Origin: Desulfobacterales bacterium
Lineage (GTDB): Bacteria; Desulfobacterota; Desulfobacteria; Desulfobacterales; JAFDCJ01
Assembly (NCBI GenBank): GCA_029939875.1
Contig: JAOZSC010000149.1
Coordinates: 1-6,666 of the forward strand
Direction: 5' to 3'
DNA: 6,666 bases
The translations under genes were made by a program, and so were the position numbers. Below the pieces are notes generated by a model. It saw only the letters and a program-made list of their open reading frames with translations, did not search any database and was not told where the DNA came from. How positions within the stretch are numbered: the stretch's first letter is position 1; each line of letters opens with the position of its first letter. Below, in pieces: positions 1-6,287 of the stretch.

Positions 1-1
1 T

Positions 2-220
2 TACAGTGGTGAGAATTTGCGGATATTCTCCTAGCTGCTTCCGGGTTAACAGCGGAAGAGTTTCCACTTCCTTATCTTCAGAAGAGACCGGTTCAGCTAT
101 GAGAAAAACAAAGTCTTTTTCCATATCTGTATCGCGGATGGTATGGAGAGGAGCAAGAAGAAGAACCAACCCGGCCGGAATTAAAATTAGAGTTATCAGT
201 CGTTTAACAAATATTAACAT
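2..220 (-). CDS. Partial membrane-anchored protein, function unknown (C-terminus off the left edge)
   Basis: The reading frame opens with ATG at 220-218 and stays open for 73 codons to the window edge, so only the N-terminus is visible. A GGGAG Shine-Dalgarno site (plus positions 227-231) sits 6 nt before the ATG and supports this start. Residues 1-7 (MLIFVKR) are short and basic. Residues 8-25 are strongly hydrophobic (LITLILIPAGLVLLLAPL) and no clear signal-peptidase site follows, so a signal anchor or single N-terminal membrane helix is likely, with the rest outside the membrane. The following stretch is acidic and polar (EPVSSEDKEVE). I do not recognise the family. It lies downstream of the decayed integrase on the same strand, so it could be cargo of the former element or the resumed host chromosome; the window cannot tell. 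The opposite strand is also open here, but that frame has no protein-like character. Confidence 0.6.
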   Translation of the reverse strand, partial: MLIFVKRLITLILIPAGLVLLLAPLHTIRDTDMEKDFVFLIAEPVSSEDKEVETLPLLTRKQLGEYPQILTTV

Positions 221-256
221 TGACTGCTCCCATTGTCCGGACCACTTGAAGTTTTT

Positions 257-289
257 ATTATAGTGCATTTCCCCGGCACTATGTTTTTT
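257..289. promoter_or_regulatory. 7-bp perfect hairpin overlapping a TATAAT box
   Basis: ATAGTGC at 260-266 and GCACTAT at 276-282 form a perfect 7-bp inverted repeat with a 9-nt loop. Read on the plus strand it is followed by G and six T (283-289), the form of a weak intrinsic terminator, although no plus-strand gene is seen to end here. Read on the minus strand, the distal arm runs into TATAAT (plus 257-262), a perfect -10 box about 37 nt upstream of the ATG at 220; the -35 position holds only AACATA. It may therefore be an operator over the promoter of the left-edge gene, or a terminator insulating it. The sequence alone does not decide. Confidence 0.4.
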
Positions 290-291
290 CA

Positions 292-353
292 ACTCAACAA
301 TACTTGCATTATCCTTGAATTCGATATCACTCAACAATGCCAGTGGTATTGTT
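292..353. repeat. Two direct copies of ACTCAACAAT with an adjacent short hairpin
   Basis: ACTCAACAAT occurs at 292-301 and again at 329-338, 37 bp apart. The second copy starts a hairpin: AACAATGCC (333-341), loop AGT, GGTATTGTT (345-353), a 9-bp stem with one G-U pair on the plus strand. The stretch straddles the last codons of the decayed integrase (stop at 331-333). It could be a protein-binding site or debris from the deletions nearby. No T-run follows, so I do not call a terminator. Confidence 0.3.
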
Positions 354-1054
354 CAATGAAGGAAGATCGATATGGGGCATATTTTTGCTGATAGTTTTGC
401 CAATCTACCATAAAAATAAAAAGGATTACAACAAGCATGGGCAAGCTGTGCTCGATTGCGTCCCGTTTCCATCCCTGTTCATTCAATAACGTGCTGGCCA
501 TACTCCTGAATCCGTGGCCGCTCATCTCATCCCATAGGCCGCAGGGCCGATAATATGGCGTTGCTTCTCATCGGTCTTGAGTTGGTCCGGGGGCTCGGGA
601 AGACATACCGGCCATGCCCGGCCAAGGGGTGAATCTCCCGCAGGACGCCCGCTTTCATCTTCTCCGCTGGGGTCCGCAATTCTGCCGCATCAAGATTGAA
701 CTCTGACCACTCGGCACTGCCCCGGTAATCGTCAATGGAGCGCAGCAGGCCGGCAATTTCCTTCGGGTCAATGATGGTGGCCATGTGTTTCCCAGAGGCA
801 GGGAGGATAGAACCGCGCAGGTCGGCGGACGGGTCACGCTTCTGTCTGGCATCGGCAAGCGACGTTTGGGGGTATGCGCCAAGGGCCAGCAGCTTCTCGA
901 TACCCCCAAAACGATACTTGAGCCGCCAAAGCTTGCCGCCGGTCGGGGTGACCAAGAGAAAAAGGGCCCCACCGTTAAAAAGTTTTTTGGGCTTTTCTGC
1001 TGGCTTGATCTTTCTAACCGTGGTATCGGTAAGCGGCGTAATCCGTTTAGGCAT
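331..1054 (-). pseudogene. Decayed P4-type tyrosine recombinase (integrase)
   Basis: The start is ATG at 1054-1052, with a strong AGGAGG site 8 nt before it (plus 1063-1068). The first frame (175 codons, stop TGA at 529-527) begins with an intact arm-binding domain of the DUF4102 type (residues 5-71: PLTDTTVRKIKPAEK, then WRLKYRFGG). Fragments follow in family order but with blocks missing: RDPSADLRG, then IIDPKEIAGLLRSIDDYRG, then AEWSEFNLDAAELRTPAEKMK, then LREIHPLAGHGRYVFPSPR. The missing blocks include the one that should carry the first catalytic Arg. Near 527 the frame shifts and continues as MSGHGFRSMASTLLNEQGW (HxxR motif present). QLAH is found one frame further on (448-437), and the AAYN block with the nucleophilic Tyr is gone. 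An intact relative has about 400 residues. No functional recombinase can be made. Its position next to the tRNA-Ala 3' end fits the usual target of this family. Confidence 0.9.
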
Positions 1055-1062
1055 AGGGTTTT

Positions 1063-1068
1063 CCTCCT
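1063..1068 (-). promoter_or_regulatory. Ribosome binding site of the integrase remnant
   Basis: AGGAGG on the minus strand with 8 nt to the ATG at 1054. It decides the integrase start: the frame is open for 23 further codons upstream (ATG at 1123), but those residues do not resemble the family and have no such site. Confidence 0.7.
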
Positions 1069-1134
1069 TTTTTAGAGGTATCTCCATTAGGGGAAGGGCT
1101 GAATACCCTATACATACCCCCAAGCCTTTAGGAT

Positions 1135-1163
1135 TTTATATATTATTGGATTCTGCAGGACAA
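1135..1163 (-). promoter_or_regulatory. Likely promoter of the integrase remnant
   Basis: On the minus strand, TTGTCC (plus 1158-1163) and TATAAA (plus 1135-1140) are separated by exactly 17 bp, matching the sigma-70 consensus at 4 of 6 and 5 of 6 positions. The start of transcription would fall near 1128, leaving a leader of about 70 nt to the integrase ATG. It lies between the tRNA 3' end and the integrase gene, where an element of this type carries its own promoter. Not tested by any other evidence. Confidence 0.4.
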
Positions 1164-1206
1164 GAGAAAAATGAAATGGCATGAGATATCAGGCCATTAT
1201 GGACAG

Positions 1207-1224
1207 TACTGGATGTTACTGGAT
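1207..1224. repeat. Two TACTGGAT repeats one helical turn apart: candidate integrase arm sites
   Basis: TACTGGAT occurs at 1207-1214 and 1217-1224 with a 10-bp period, only 8 bp from the encoded CCA end of tRNA-Ala. Short direct repeats spaced by about one helical turn beside the core site are typical of arm-type sites bound by the N-terminal domain of P4-like integrases. A shorter related TTGGATT lies near 1146. The assignment is inferred from position and spacing; the intact family member whose sites these would be is not known. Confidence 0.4.
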
Positions 1225-1231
1225 TATGTAT

Positions 1232-1307
1232 TGGTGGAGATGAGGGGGATCGAACCCCTGACCTCGGCGTTGCGAACGCCGCGCTCTCCCATCTGAGCTA
1301 CATCCCC
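1232..1307 (-). tRNA. tRNA-Ala (anticodon CGC)
   Basis: A 76-nt gene folds into a complete cloverleaf. The acceptor stem GGGGATG pairs with CATCTCC and includes the G3-U70 wobble that is the identity mark of alanine tRNAs. The D arm is GCTC/GAGC and the anticodon stem is CGGCG/CGCCG around the loop TTCGCAA, giving anticodon CGC for codon GCG. The T arm is AGGGG-TTCGATC-CCCCT, the discriminator base is A, and CCA is encoded. No mismatched stem pair is seen, so it should be functional. The integrase remnant starts about 180 bp beyond its 3' end in the same direction, so the 3' part of this gene probably served as the attachment site of the lost element and was restored on integration. Confidence 0.97.
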
Positions 1308-1327
1308 ACTTTTGACAATGACTGTCT

Positions 1328-1356
1328 TACATATCAAAACAAAAAAAAATGGTCAA
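1328..1356 (-). promoter_or_regulatory. Possible promoter of tRNA-Ala
   Basis: On the minus strand, TTGACC (plus 1351-1356, 5 of 6 consensus) lies 17 bp from TATGTA (plus 1328-1333), a poor -10 with three matches. Transcription would begin near 1320, about a dozen bases before the mature tRNA 5' end at 1307, which is a suitable distance for RNase P processing. The weak -10 keeps this tentative. Confidence 0.35.
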
Positions 1357-1381
1357 TTGAAAAACGCACAGGAGAACATAG

Positions 1382-3115
1382 ATGAAATACACCGTAACAC
1401 TAAAAGATGCCTATAAAGGTTTTACCGCCGATCAGGATAAAATTATCTCCCCGGAAGAAACAGTGAAACGGTTTCGCAATCAACTAAAAAAAATTGATCT
1501 GGATATTTTAAGAAACACCGTACGCATCGATACGGGTCGGCTGGATATCCCTGTATATTTCAGCACCTGCGGCCGGGATGCCGCAACGGTCATCGGCACA
1601 AAAAAACAAATGGGCAAAGGCGGCACGCCGCAGCAGGCCGAAGCCAGCGCGGTGATGGAATTGGCCGAACGGTTCAGTTTTTTCAGCTTCACCCAAAACC
1701 CCGCCAATTTTATCATCGAAACTCCCGCCAACTTGAAAGGAGACGCCGTTGATTTCGAAATGATCGCCCGCTCTGTTCATGATGAATCCGATGATTTGCT
1801 CGTCACGCGAAAAATATTTGAAAACCTGCCGTTAAAGTGGACCCCAGGCTATAATCTGACCCGCAAAAAGCAAATCCTGATACCGTTTGACTGGTTTTTC
1901 GCCATCAACGAGTTCAACGGGCCATCGGCCGGAAATTGCGTCGAAGAAGCCCTGATTCAGGGAATCTGCGAAATCGTTGAGCGACACACATCGTCGCTGG
2001 TCAGCAACCGGAAGCTGAAAGTTGCGGCCATTCAACCGCAATCGGCCACCGATACGCTGGTACGTGAAATGCTTGAAAAATACAAAACAGCCGGGATAAA
2101 TCTGTATCTGTCCGATTTTTCCCTGGACACCGGCATCCCCACGGTAGCCGCCCTGGCCTATGATCCAGCCACCTTCCCGGATTTAAGTGAAATCGTCTGG
2201 ACTGCCGGAACCGCCCCGGATCCCCAGAAGGCCCTGAGCCGGGCATTGACCGAAGTCGCCCAGCTGGCGGGGGATTTTAACACTACTTCGAATTATGTGG
2301 CCAGCGGCCTGCCAAAGTTCACCAACCTGGAAGAGGCCGCCTTTGTAACCGAGCCCGGAAAAACTGTCGATATTACCAGTCTGCCCGATGTTTCCAACGA
2401 CAACATCAAAACAGAGATCGAAAACTGCCTCGACGCCCTGTCAGCCATTGGCATGGAAGTGCTGGTGATCAACACCACCCATTGCCAGCTGGAAATTCCG
2501 GCCTTTTACACCATCGTCCCCGGGGCACACTTCCGGGAACGCTCCCAGGGCACCAGTGTCGGCATGTTTGCGACCCGACACATTTATGAAAACACGCCCG
2601 CTGCCCGGTCCATCGCAGAGCTGATGGACATTGAAAAGATGCTGCCGACAAAATATTACGTTCATTTCTACCTGGGCGCCAGCCACCTTAAAATCGACGA
2701 TCCGGCCGCCGCATTGCCCTGCTTTCAGCGCGCGCTGGATCTGAATCCGGCCGATCAGGATACCCCCAGCATATATTCGTATATGGCTGTGGCGTTAAAA
2801 GAGATGGGCAAATACCGCCAGGCCCTCGAAGTGCTCGAAAAGGGAGAAAAACTGGACCCGGAACGAACCGATATTTTCAATTTGAAAGGGTTTTGCCATT
2901 TCAAGCTCAAGGAACATCAGGCGGCGGTTGAAAATTTCAAAAAGGTTGTTCAACTGGATCCTTCCTCGGCGATTGATTATGCCAACATCGCTACGAACTA
3001 CCGCCAGATGGGTCAAAAAGAAAGAGCTATCCGCTACTTCCGGATGGCCCTGACCCTCGATAATTCGATTCAGTTTGCCAGAGACGGTCTGGAGGAGCTT
3101 AAAAGAAGTGCCTAA
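1382..3115 (+). CDS. YcaO-domain protein with C-terminal TPR repeats
   Basis: A 577-residue protein starting at ATG 1382, with an AGGAG site 7 nt upstream (1370-1374). Residues about 20-410 are a YcaO domain, the ATP-dependent fold that activates amide backbones by phosphorylation. The nucleotide-binding elements are recognisable: GKGGTPQQAEASAVMELAER at 78-97 (the S..E..ER motif, Glu93, Glu96, Arg97), GNCVEEALIQGICEIVERH at 184-202 (Glu189, Gln193, Glu197, Glu200, Arg201), and ALTEVAQL at 288-295. Residues about 424-563 hold four TPRs, each ending in a form of ALxLxP or LDxxx. The proline-rich C-terminus of azoline-forming YcaO enzymes is absent; the protein ends LKRSA. As I recall, E. coli YcaO also has a helical, TPR-like C-terminal part, so this is closer to the stand-alone type tied loosely to RimO-dependent S12 methylthiolation than to RiPP cyclodehydratases. 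No signal peptide is visible, so it should be cytoplasmic. No precursor peptide, E1-like or TfuA partner is beside it, so the substrate is unknown. Confidence 0.9.
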   Translation: MKYTVTLKDAYKGFTADQDKIISPEETVKRFRNQLKKIDLDILRNTVRIDTGRLDIPVYFSTCGRDAATVIGTKKQMGKGGTPQQAEASAVMELAERFSFFSFTQNPANFIIETPANLKGDAVDFEMIARSVHDESDDLLVTRKIFENLPLKWTPGYNLTRKKQILIPFDWFFAINEFNGPSAGNCVEEALIQGICEIVERHTSSLVSNRKLKVAAIQPQSATDTLVREMLEKYKTAGINLYLSDFSLDTGIPTVAALAYDPATFPDLSEIVWTAGTAPDPQKALSRALTEVAQLAGDFNTTSNYVASGLPKFTNLEEAAFVTEPGKTVDITSLPDVSNDNIKTEIENCLDALSAIGMEVLVINTTHCQLEIPAFYTIVPGAHFRERSQGTSVGMFATRHIYENTPAARSIAELMDIEKMLPTKYYVHFYLGASHLKIDDPAAALPCFQRALDLNPADQDTPSIYSYMAVALKEMGKYRQALEVLEKGEKLDPERTDIFNLKGFCHFKLKEHQAAVENFKKVVQLDPSSAIDYANIATNYRQMGQKERAIRYFRMALTLDNSIQFARDGLEELKRSA

Positions 3116-3144
3116 AAACAGAGTGCTTTCTTTCATAGGCACTT
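3106..3144. terminator. Possible shared terminator between convergent genes
   Basis: AAGTGCCTA (3106-3114) and TAGGCACTT (3136-3144) form a perfect 9-bp stem with a 21-nt loop, between the YcaO gene (plus, ends 3115) and the dynamin gene (minus, ends 3150). The left arm includes the first two bases of the YcaO stop codon. On the minus strand the stem is followed by CTTTT, a short T-run; on the plus strand the tail is only TT then CC. It may work mainly for the dynamin transcript. The large loop makes this uncertain. Confidence 0.45.
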
Positions 3145-3149
3145 TCCTG

Positions 3150-5399
3150 TTAGCTTGCCTGTTCGATCTGCGTGCGCACCCCATTTATTTTTTCCTCCAG
3201 TTGCCCGATACTCTGCTCCATTTCCTCCAGTATCTGCAGCGCCTGTTGTTTGTCATCTTGACTGTTGCTGATGCTCTCGATGGCGCTGGATAGATCAGAA
3301 AAATGGGCCTGAAACCGATTCAATACTCCCCGGCTAAAGCCAGCGGAAGCTGACTCGATCAGCTCAAACAGGTATCCGAATTTTAAGTTCTCACGGTAAT
3401 CTTTCAGCTGAAAGGCCAGTGATTTTCTGGTTTCACGCTTGATTAGCCCGATGCCGTCTTGCAGTGCCCGTTCAATTTCTCTCTGATCCTGTTTGTCTGA
3501 TTTCTCGGATTTTTTGAAAATGCCTTTCACATTTTTCAAAACCCGGTAAAGACCCAGTCGCATGAGCGCTTCGGTTTTGATTTTTGTCGAATAATCCATG
3601 ACGGCAACCAGCGCCGGCGGTTTGAGATTGGCGGGATCTGCAAACATCTCCAGCGACGACGGGTTGGCGGTGAACGGATTGCGATCCCTGGAACCCGTCC
3701 GGGTGCGATCCAGCAGCCCTCTGTACTCTTCATGGGCTTCGCCGATCATGGTGTCAAACGGCAGGATCAATGAATGAAAATAGTCTTGGATGCGAGTTTG
3801 CAAGGTATGTACAAACCGGATCACCCGGGGATTGACAACTTCCGTAACATGAGCGTCAAGGGCCTGCTTAAACTCCTGAAACACCAGGTAAAGCCTTTGG
3901 GAAAAATCAGTTGTTTCCAAGCCTGGCTCATCGTTAATCGGCGGCAGGTTGTAATTGTCAATAAAATTTTCGATTGTCGCCACAATGTTGCCGGAATCGG
4001 TATTAAAAAATTGCTGCACCTCTTGCTGGAGCTCTTTTTTTATTTCCGGCAGGGCTCCGGTCAGCGTCTTTTTAACGGCCGACTGGATCCGGCCGAGTCG
4101 CTTCTGGTGTGCCTTGATTTTCTGCAGTTGCTGCTTTACGCTGTCCGAATCCCGGGACAGGACGCTGCGATTGAGATCCACCCAATCGTCAATGCCGGAC
4201 ACAATGACACCCAGTCGTTCAATATGGTTGTTCAGCAACAATGCGAAGCGTTTTTGCGCCAGATAGCCATCAAAAACGCGCTGGAAGCGCTTGGTCTCAC
4301 GGTTTGAAAAATCAACAAAATCCCTGTCGGCCTCCCACTGTTCAAACCGCAGCTGCTCCTTGGGCGAAAGGGCGTCGTGCTGGAAGCTGAACATGTTAAA
4401 AAGCGCCGAGAAGGTGTAAATATCCGGCCCGGGCTTGATCATGGCCAGTTCTTCGCTAACCCGCGTCACTAAATTTTTCAGGTCTTCGATTGATTCGTGC
4501 TCACTGAAATCGCAATTAATGACAAACAAGATGTTGTCCAAAATCCCCATCTTCTTGATCATTGACAGGAAACGGATGTCTGCCCGGCGCAGCCCCGTGC
4601 GACTGCTGATCACATAAACTATCAAATGGGTTAACAATAGATAGTCCTGTATCATGGCAAGGTGCAGGGGATTGGACGAATCACTGCCCTGGCAGTCTGC
4701 TATTTCAATATCGCTCTGAATACCGCTGGAGTTTACTTCCAGCAGCACGTCCTTCAGATAAACCGCCAGGGTCTCATCGCCGACAAATAACTTGTGCTCG
4801 GCGAAACGATCCCCCACGAACAGCTGCACGTCACCTTCATTGCCCAGCTGTGAACGTGCCGCATCATATCCCCGCAGATAGGATGTCAGCAGGACCATAT
4901 TGATGTTACGGGTATCGCTGGTGATCAACTGCTCGGATCCCAGTCGACTCAACGCACGCTGCAGCTTACGACGATCGGATTGCTGCCGGATGTCAAATTC
5001 ACCGTCCTCAGTGCGCCAGTTCGATGACGGGAACAACACCAGGGCCTGGTGCATATCCGCATTGACCTCATCGATGGATTTAAAGAACAGTTTTGCCCGC
5101 AGACGCTCGCCGCGGCGCACCCGCGTGACGATGGACGTAATGACCCCGGCACCGCGTTTGACATAGTCGCCGTTGAAAATTGAATTTAAAAAGGTGCTTT
5201 TGCCGGATTTAATCGATCCTACGATGGCCACCCGGATGGTATCCTGGGCCAGTTGTCGCGGAAGATGCTCGCAGGTTTTCTCCCACTCGCCGAAACGGTA
5301 TTGTTCCATACCGGGAATCGATCTGGCGTTTGAAAATAATGACCGCACATCCCGGTTGATATGCTCGATTTGTGCTTTACACTCGCTGTATGAATCCAT
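3150..5399 (-). CDS. Dynamin-family large GTPase
   Basis: A 749-residue protein. The GTPase domain fills about residues 50-390. The P-loop is GSIKSGKS (61-68). The switch I motif IVTR follows RGAGV as in dynamins (Thr92). G3 is DCQG at 235-238, preceded by the hydrophobic strand IEIA. The G4 position reads FVINCDF (292-298), so the usual (T/N)KxD is NCD, lacking the Lys. The rest is mainly helical, as in the bundle and stalk regions of bacterial dynamin-like proteins, with a strong heptad-type coiled coil near 713-747. No clear membrane helix is present, so any membrane contact would be peripheral. The family remodels or tethers membranes in a GTP-dependent way; the role here is not deducible. 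ATG 5399 is the first possible ATG after an in-frame TGA, but the Shine-Dalgarno site is poor. It is convergent with the YcaO gene and divergent from the small Cys protein. It is single, not in the tandem pair often seen for bacterial dynamins. Confidence 0.88.
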   Translation of the reverse strand: MDSYSECKAQIEHINRDVRSLFSNARSIPGMEQYRFGEWEKTCEHLPRQLAQDTIRVAIVGSIKSGKSTFLNSIFNGDYVKRGAGVITSIVTRVRRGERLRAKLFFKSIDEVNADMHQALVLFPSSNWRTEDGEFDIRQQSDRRKLQRALSRLGSEQLITSDTRNINMVLLTSYLRGYDAARSQLGNEGDVQLFVGDRFAEHKLFVGDETLAVYLKDVLLEVNSSGIQSDIEIADCQGSDSSNPLHLAMIQDYLLLTHLIVYVISSRTGLRRADIRFLSMIKKMGILDNILFVINCDFSEHESIEDLKNLVTRVSEELAMIKPGPDIYTFSALFNMFSFQHDALSPKEQLRFEQWEADRDFVDFSNRETKRFQRVFDGYLAQKRFALLLNNHIERLGVIVSGIDDWVDLNRSVLSRDSDSVKQQLQKIKAHQKRLGRIQSAVKKTLTGALPEIKKELQQEVQQFFNTDSGNIVATIENFIDNYNLPPINDEPGLETTDFSQRLYLVFQEFKQALDAHVTEVVNPRVIRFVHTLQTRIQDYFHSLILPFDTMIGEAHEEYRGLLDRTRTGSRDRNPFTANPSSLEMFADPANLKPPALVAVMDYSTKIKTEALMRLGLYRVLKNVKGIFKKSEKSDKQDQREIERALQDGIGLIKRETRKSLAFQLKDYRENLKFGYLFELIESASAGFSRGVLNRFQAHFSDLSSAIESISNSQDDKQQALQILEEMEQSIGQLEEKINGVRTQIEQAS

Positions 5400-5487
5400 C
5401 AGTCCGTTTTTCTGACATCAAATTGAACATAATGCCTTGTAAAAGTTAAGGTTTTATGTTAGTAATCAATATATCCATAGGTAAGGC

Positions 5488-5504
5488 TATAATTTTAGGA
5501 AGGA
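5488..5504 (+). promoter_or_regulatory. Consensus -10 box and ribosome binding site of the four-Cys protein
   Basis: TATAAT at 5488-5493 is a perfect -10 hexamer, but no good -35 lies 16-18 bp upstream. A doubled AGGAAGGA at 5497-5504 follows, 11 nt before ATG 5516. A transcript starting near 5500 would have a very short leader. This arrangement favours translation from 5516 over the in-frame ATG at 5456, which would lie upstream of the promoter. Confidence 0.45.
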
Positions 5505-5515
5505 AAACGAGATAC

Positions 5516-5662
5516 ATGTCTGAAAAGCACCCCGAATGCCCGCTTTACAACCCTCTGAACTGTAAGGAGTACTACAATCCAAAACTGTGTGCTTTTGTCC
5601 GCAAAGATAAAGTCTGCCTCAAAAAAAAGAAACCCAAGGCGAAAGCCAAGGCCAAGGGTTAA
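5516..5662 (+). CDS. 48-residue four-cysteine protein with Lys/Ala tail
   Basis: The protein from ATG 5516 has 48 residues; the frame is open back to an ATG at 5456, but the AGGAAGGA site at 5497-5504 and the TATAAT box support 5516. Four cysteines at 8, 16, 25 and 34 are spaced almost evenly (C-x7-C-x8-C-x8-C), embedded in YNPLNC and YYNPKLC, two related Asn-Pro segments. The C-terminus is a run of lysines followed by alternating Lys-Ala pairs (KAKAKAKG). No signal peptide is present. The cysteines could bind one metal ion or a small cluster, and the basic tail could contact nucleic acid, but neither is shown. I do not recognise a characterised family; similar short proteins seem to recur in sulfate-reducing deltaproteobacteria, from memory only. 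It is divergent from the dynamin gene and ends 18 nt from the convergent YqgE gene. Confidence 0.7.
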   Translation: MSEKHPECPLYNPLNCKEYYNPKLCAFVRKDKVCLKKKKPKAKAKAKG

Positions 5663-5680
5663 GCCGCACTTACCAATAAC

Positions 5681-6250
5681 TCAGGCATGACCCGCCGTAT
5701 CCGAAAGCAGGGTCGGATTAATCCCCATTTTTTTGACCGCCTCTTCCCAACGTAGTTCAATCGGTAATTCAAAAATATTTTCCTCGAAAATCGGAGATGT
5801 CAACCAGGCATTTTCCCTGATTTCAGCCTCCAACTGCCCCGGGCCCCAACCGGCGCACCCCAGGCAGATAATAAATGACCGGGGACCCTGATTCATTGCA
5901 ATGGCCTCCAGTACATCCCGGGTGTTGCTCATGGCCACCGAGGGGGTAACGATCAGGCTGGCCTCCCAGTTTAATGGCGAACCATGGAGTACAAAAATTT
6001 CACCGAGATGTACAGGACCGCCGATATGGACGGGAATTGACTGCGCACCAGGCGCAAACTCGATTTGCAGTTCTTCAAAAACATCCTGGCCGCTTACCGA
6101 CGGTTGAACGCGATTTATGATAATTCCCATGGCGCCATTTTCGTTATGCTCACAGATGCAGGTAACCGTCTGATAAAAATTCGGGTCCATCAGTCCGGGC
6201 ATGGCCATCATAAACTGGCCTTTCAGGGAAGCAGAGATTGTGGGTACCAT
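5681..6250 (-). CDS. yqgE: YqgE/AlgH family protein (UPF0301)
   Basis: A 189-residue protein, the usual length for the family. The start is ATG 6250, because GGAGGAG (plus 6254-6260) lies directly upstream at proper spacing; the longer frame from 6280 would place that site inside the coding region. Family hallmarks are all present: LKGQFMMAMPGLMDPNFYQT near the N-terminus (9-28), GAMGIIINR (39-47), HIGGPVHLGEIFVLHG (75-90), and GCAGWGPGQLEAEIRENAWL (131-150). No signal peptide or membrane helix is visible, so it should be cytosolic. In Pseudomonas, AlgH was linked to regulation of alginate production, but the biochemical activity of the family is unsettled, so no reaction is assigned. The gene is a single unit here: the four-Cys protein converges on its 3' end, and the broken gene upstream on the same strand ends 85 nt before its start. 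Confidence 0.93.
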   Translation of the reverse strand: MVPTISASLKGQFMMAMPGLMDPNFYQTVTCICEHNENGAMGIIINRVQPSVSGQDVFEELQIEFAPGAQSIPVHIGGPVHLGEIFVLHGSPLNWEASLIVTPSVAMSNTRDVLEAIAMNQGPRSFIICLGCAGWGPGQLEAEIRENAWLTSPIFEENIFELPIELRWEEAVKKMGINPTLLSDTAGHA

Positions 6251-6287
6251 GCGCTCCTCCAGCAGGATTAAATTGTGCAAATGCTAA

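Noticed and set aside
735..1184. Plus-strand open frames over the integrase remnant
   Set aside because: They are antisense to recognisable integrase segments and have no protein-like composition or ribosome binding site.
1312..1340. Perfect TTGACA on the plus strand upstream of the YcaO gene
   Set aside because: At 16-18 bp downstream there is only TCAAAA/CAAAAC, not a -10 box, so I do not call a promoter from the -35 alone.
3774..4307. 177-residue plus-strand open frame inside the dynamin gene
   Set aside because: It is fully antisense to a confident coding region with no Shine-Dalgarno site; its composition reflects the reverse complement of helical dynamin codons.
5456..5515. N-terminal extension of the four-Cys protein from ATG 5456
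   Set aside because: It has no ribosome binding site, the added residues are unlike the rest, and a TATAAT box and AGGAAGGA site lie inside it just before ATG 5516.
6251..6280. Longer YqgE/AlgH start at 6280
   Set aside because: The extra ten residues contain the GGAGGAG ribosome binding site for ATG 6250 and are not part of the family pattern.
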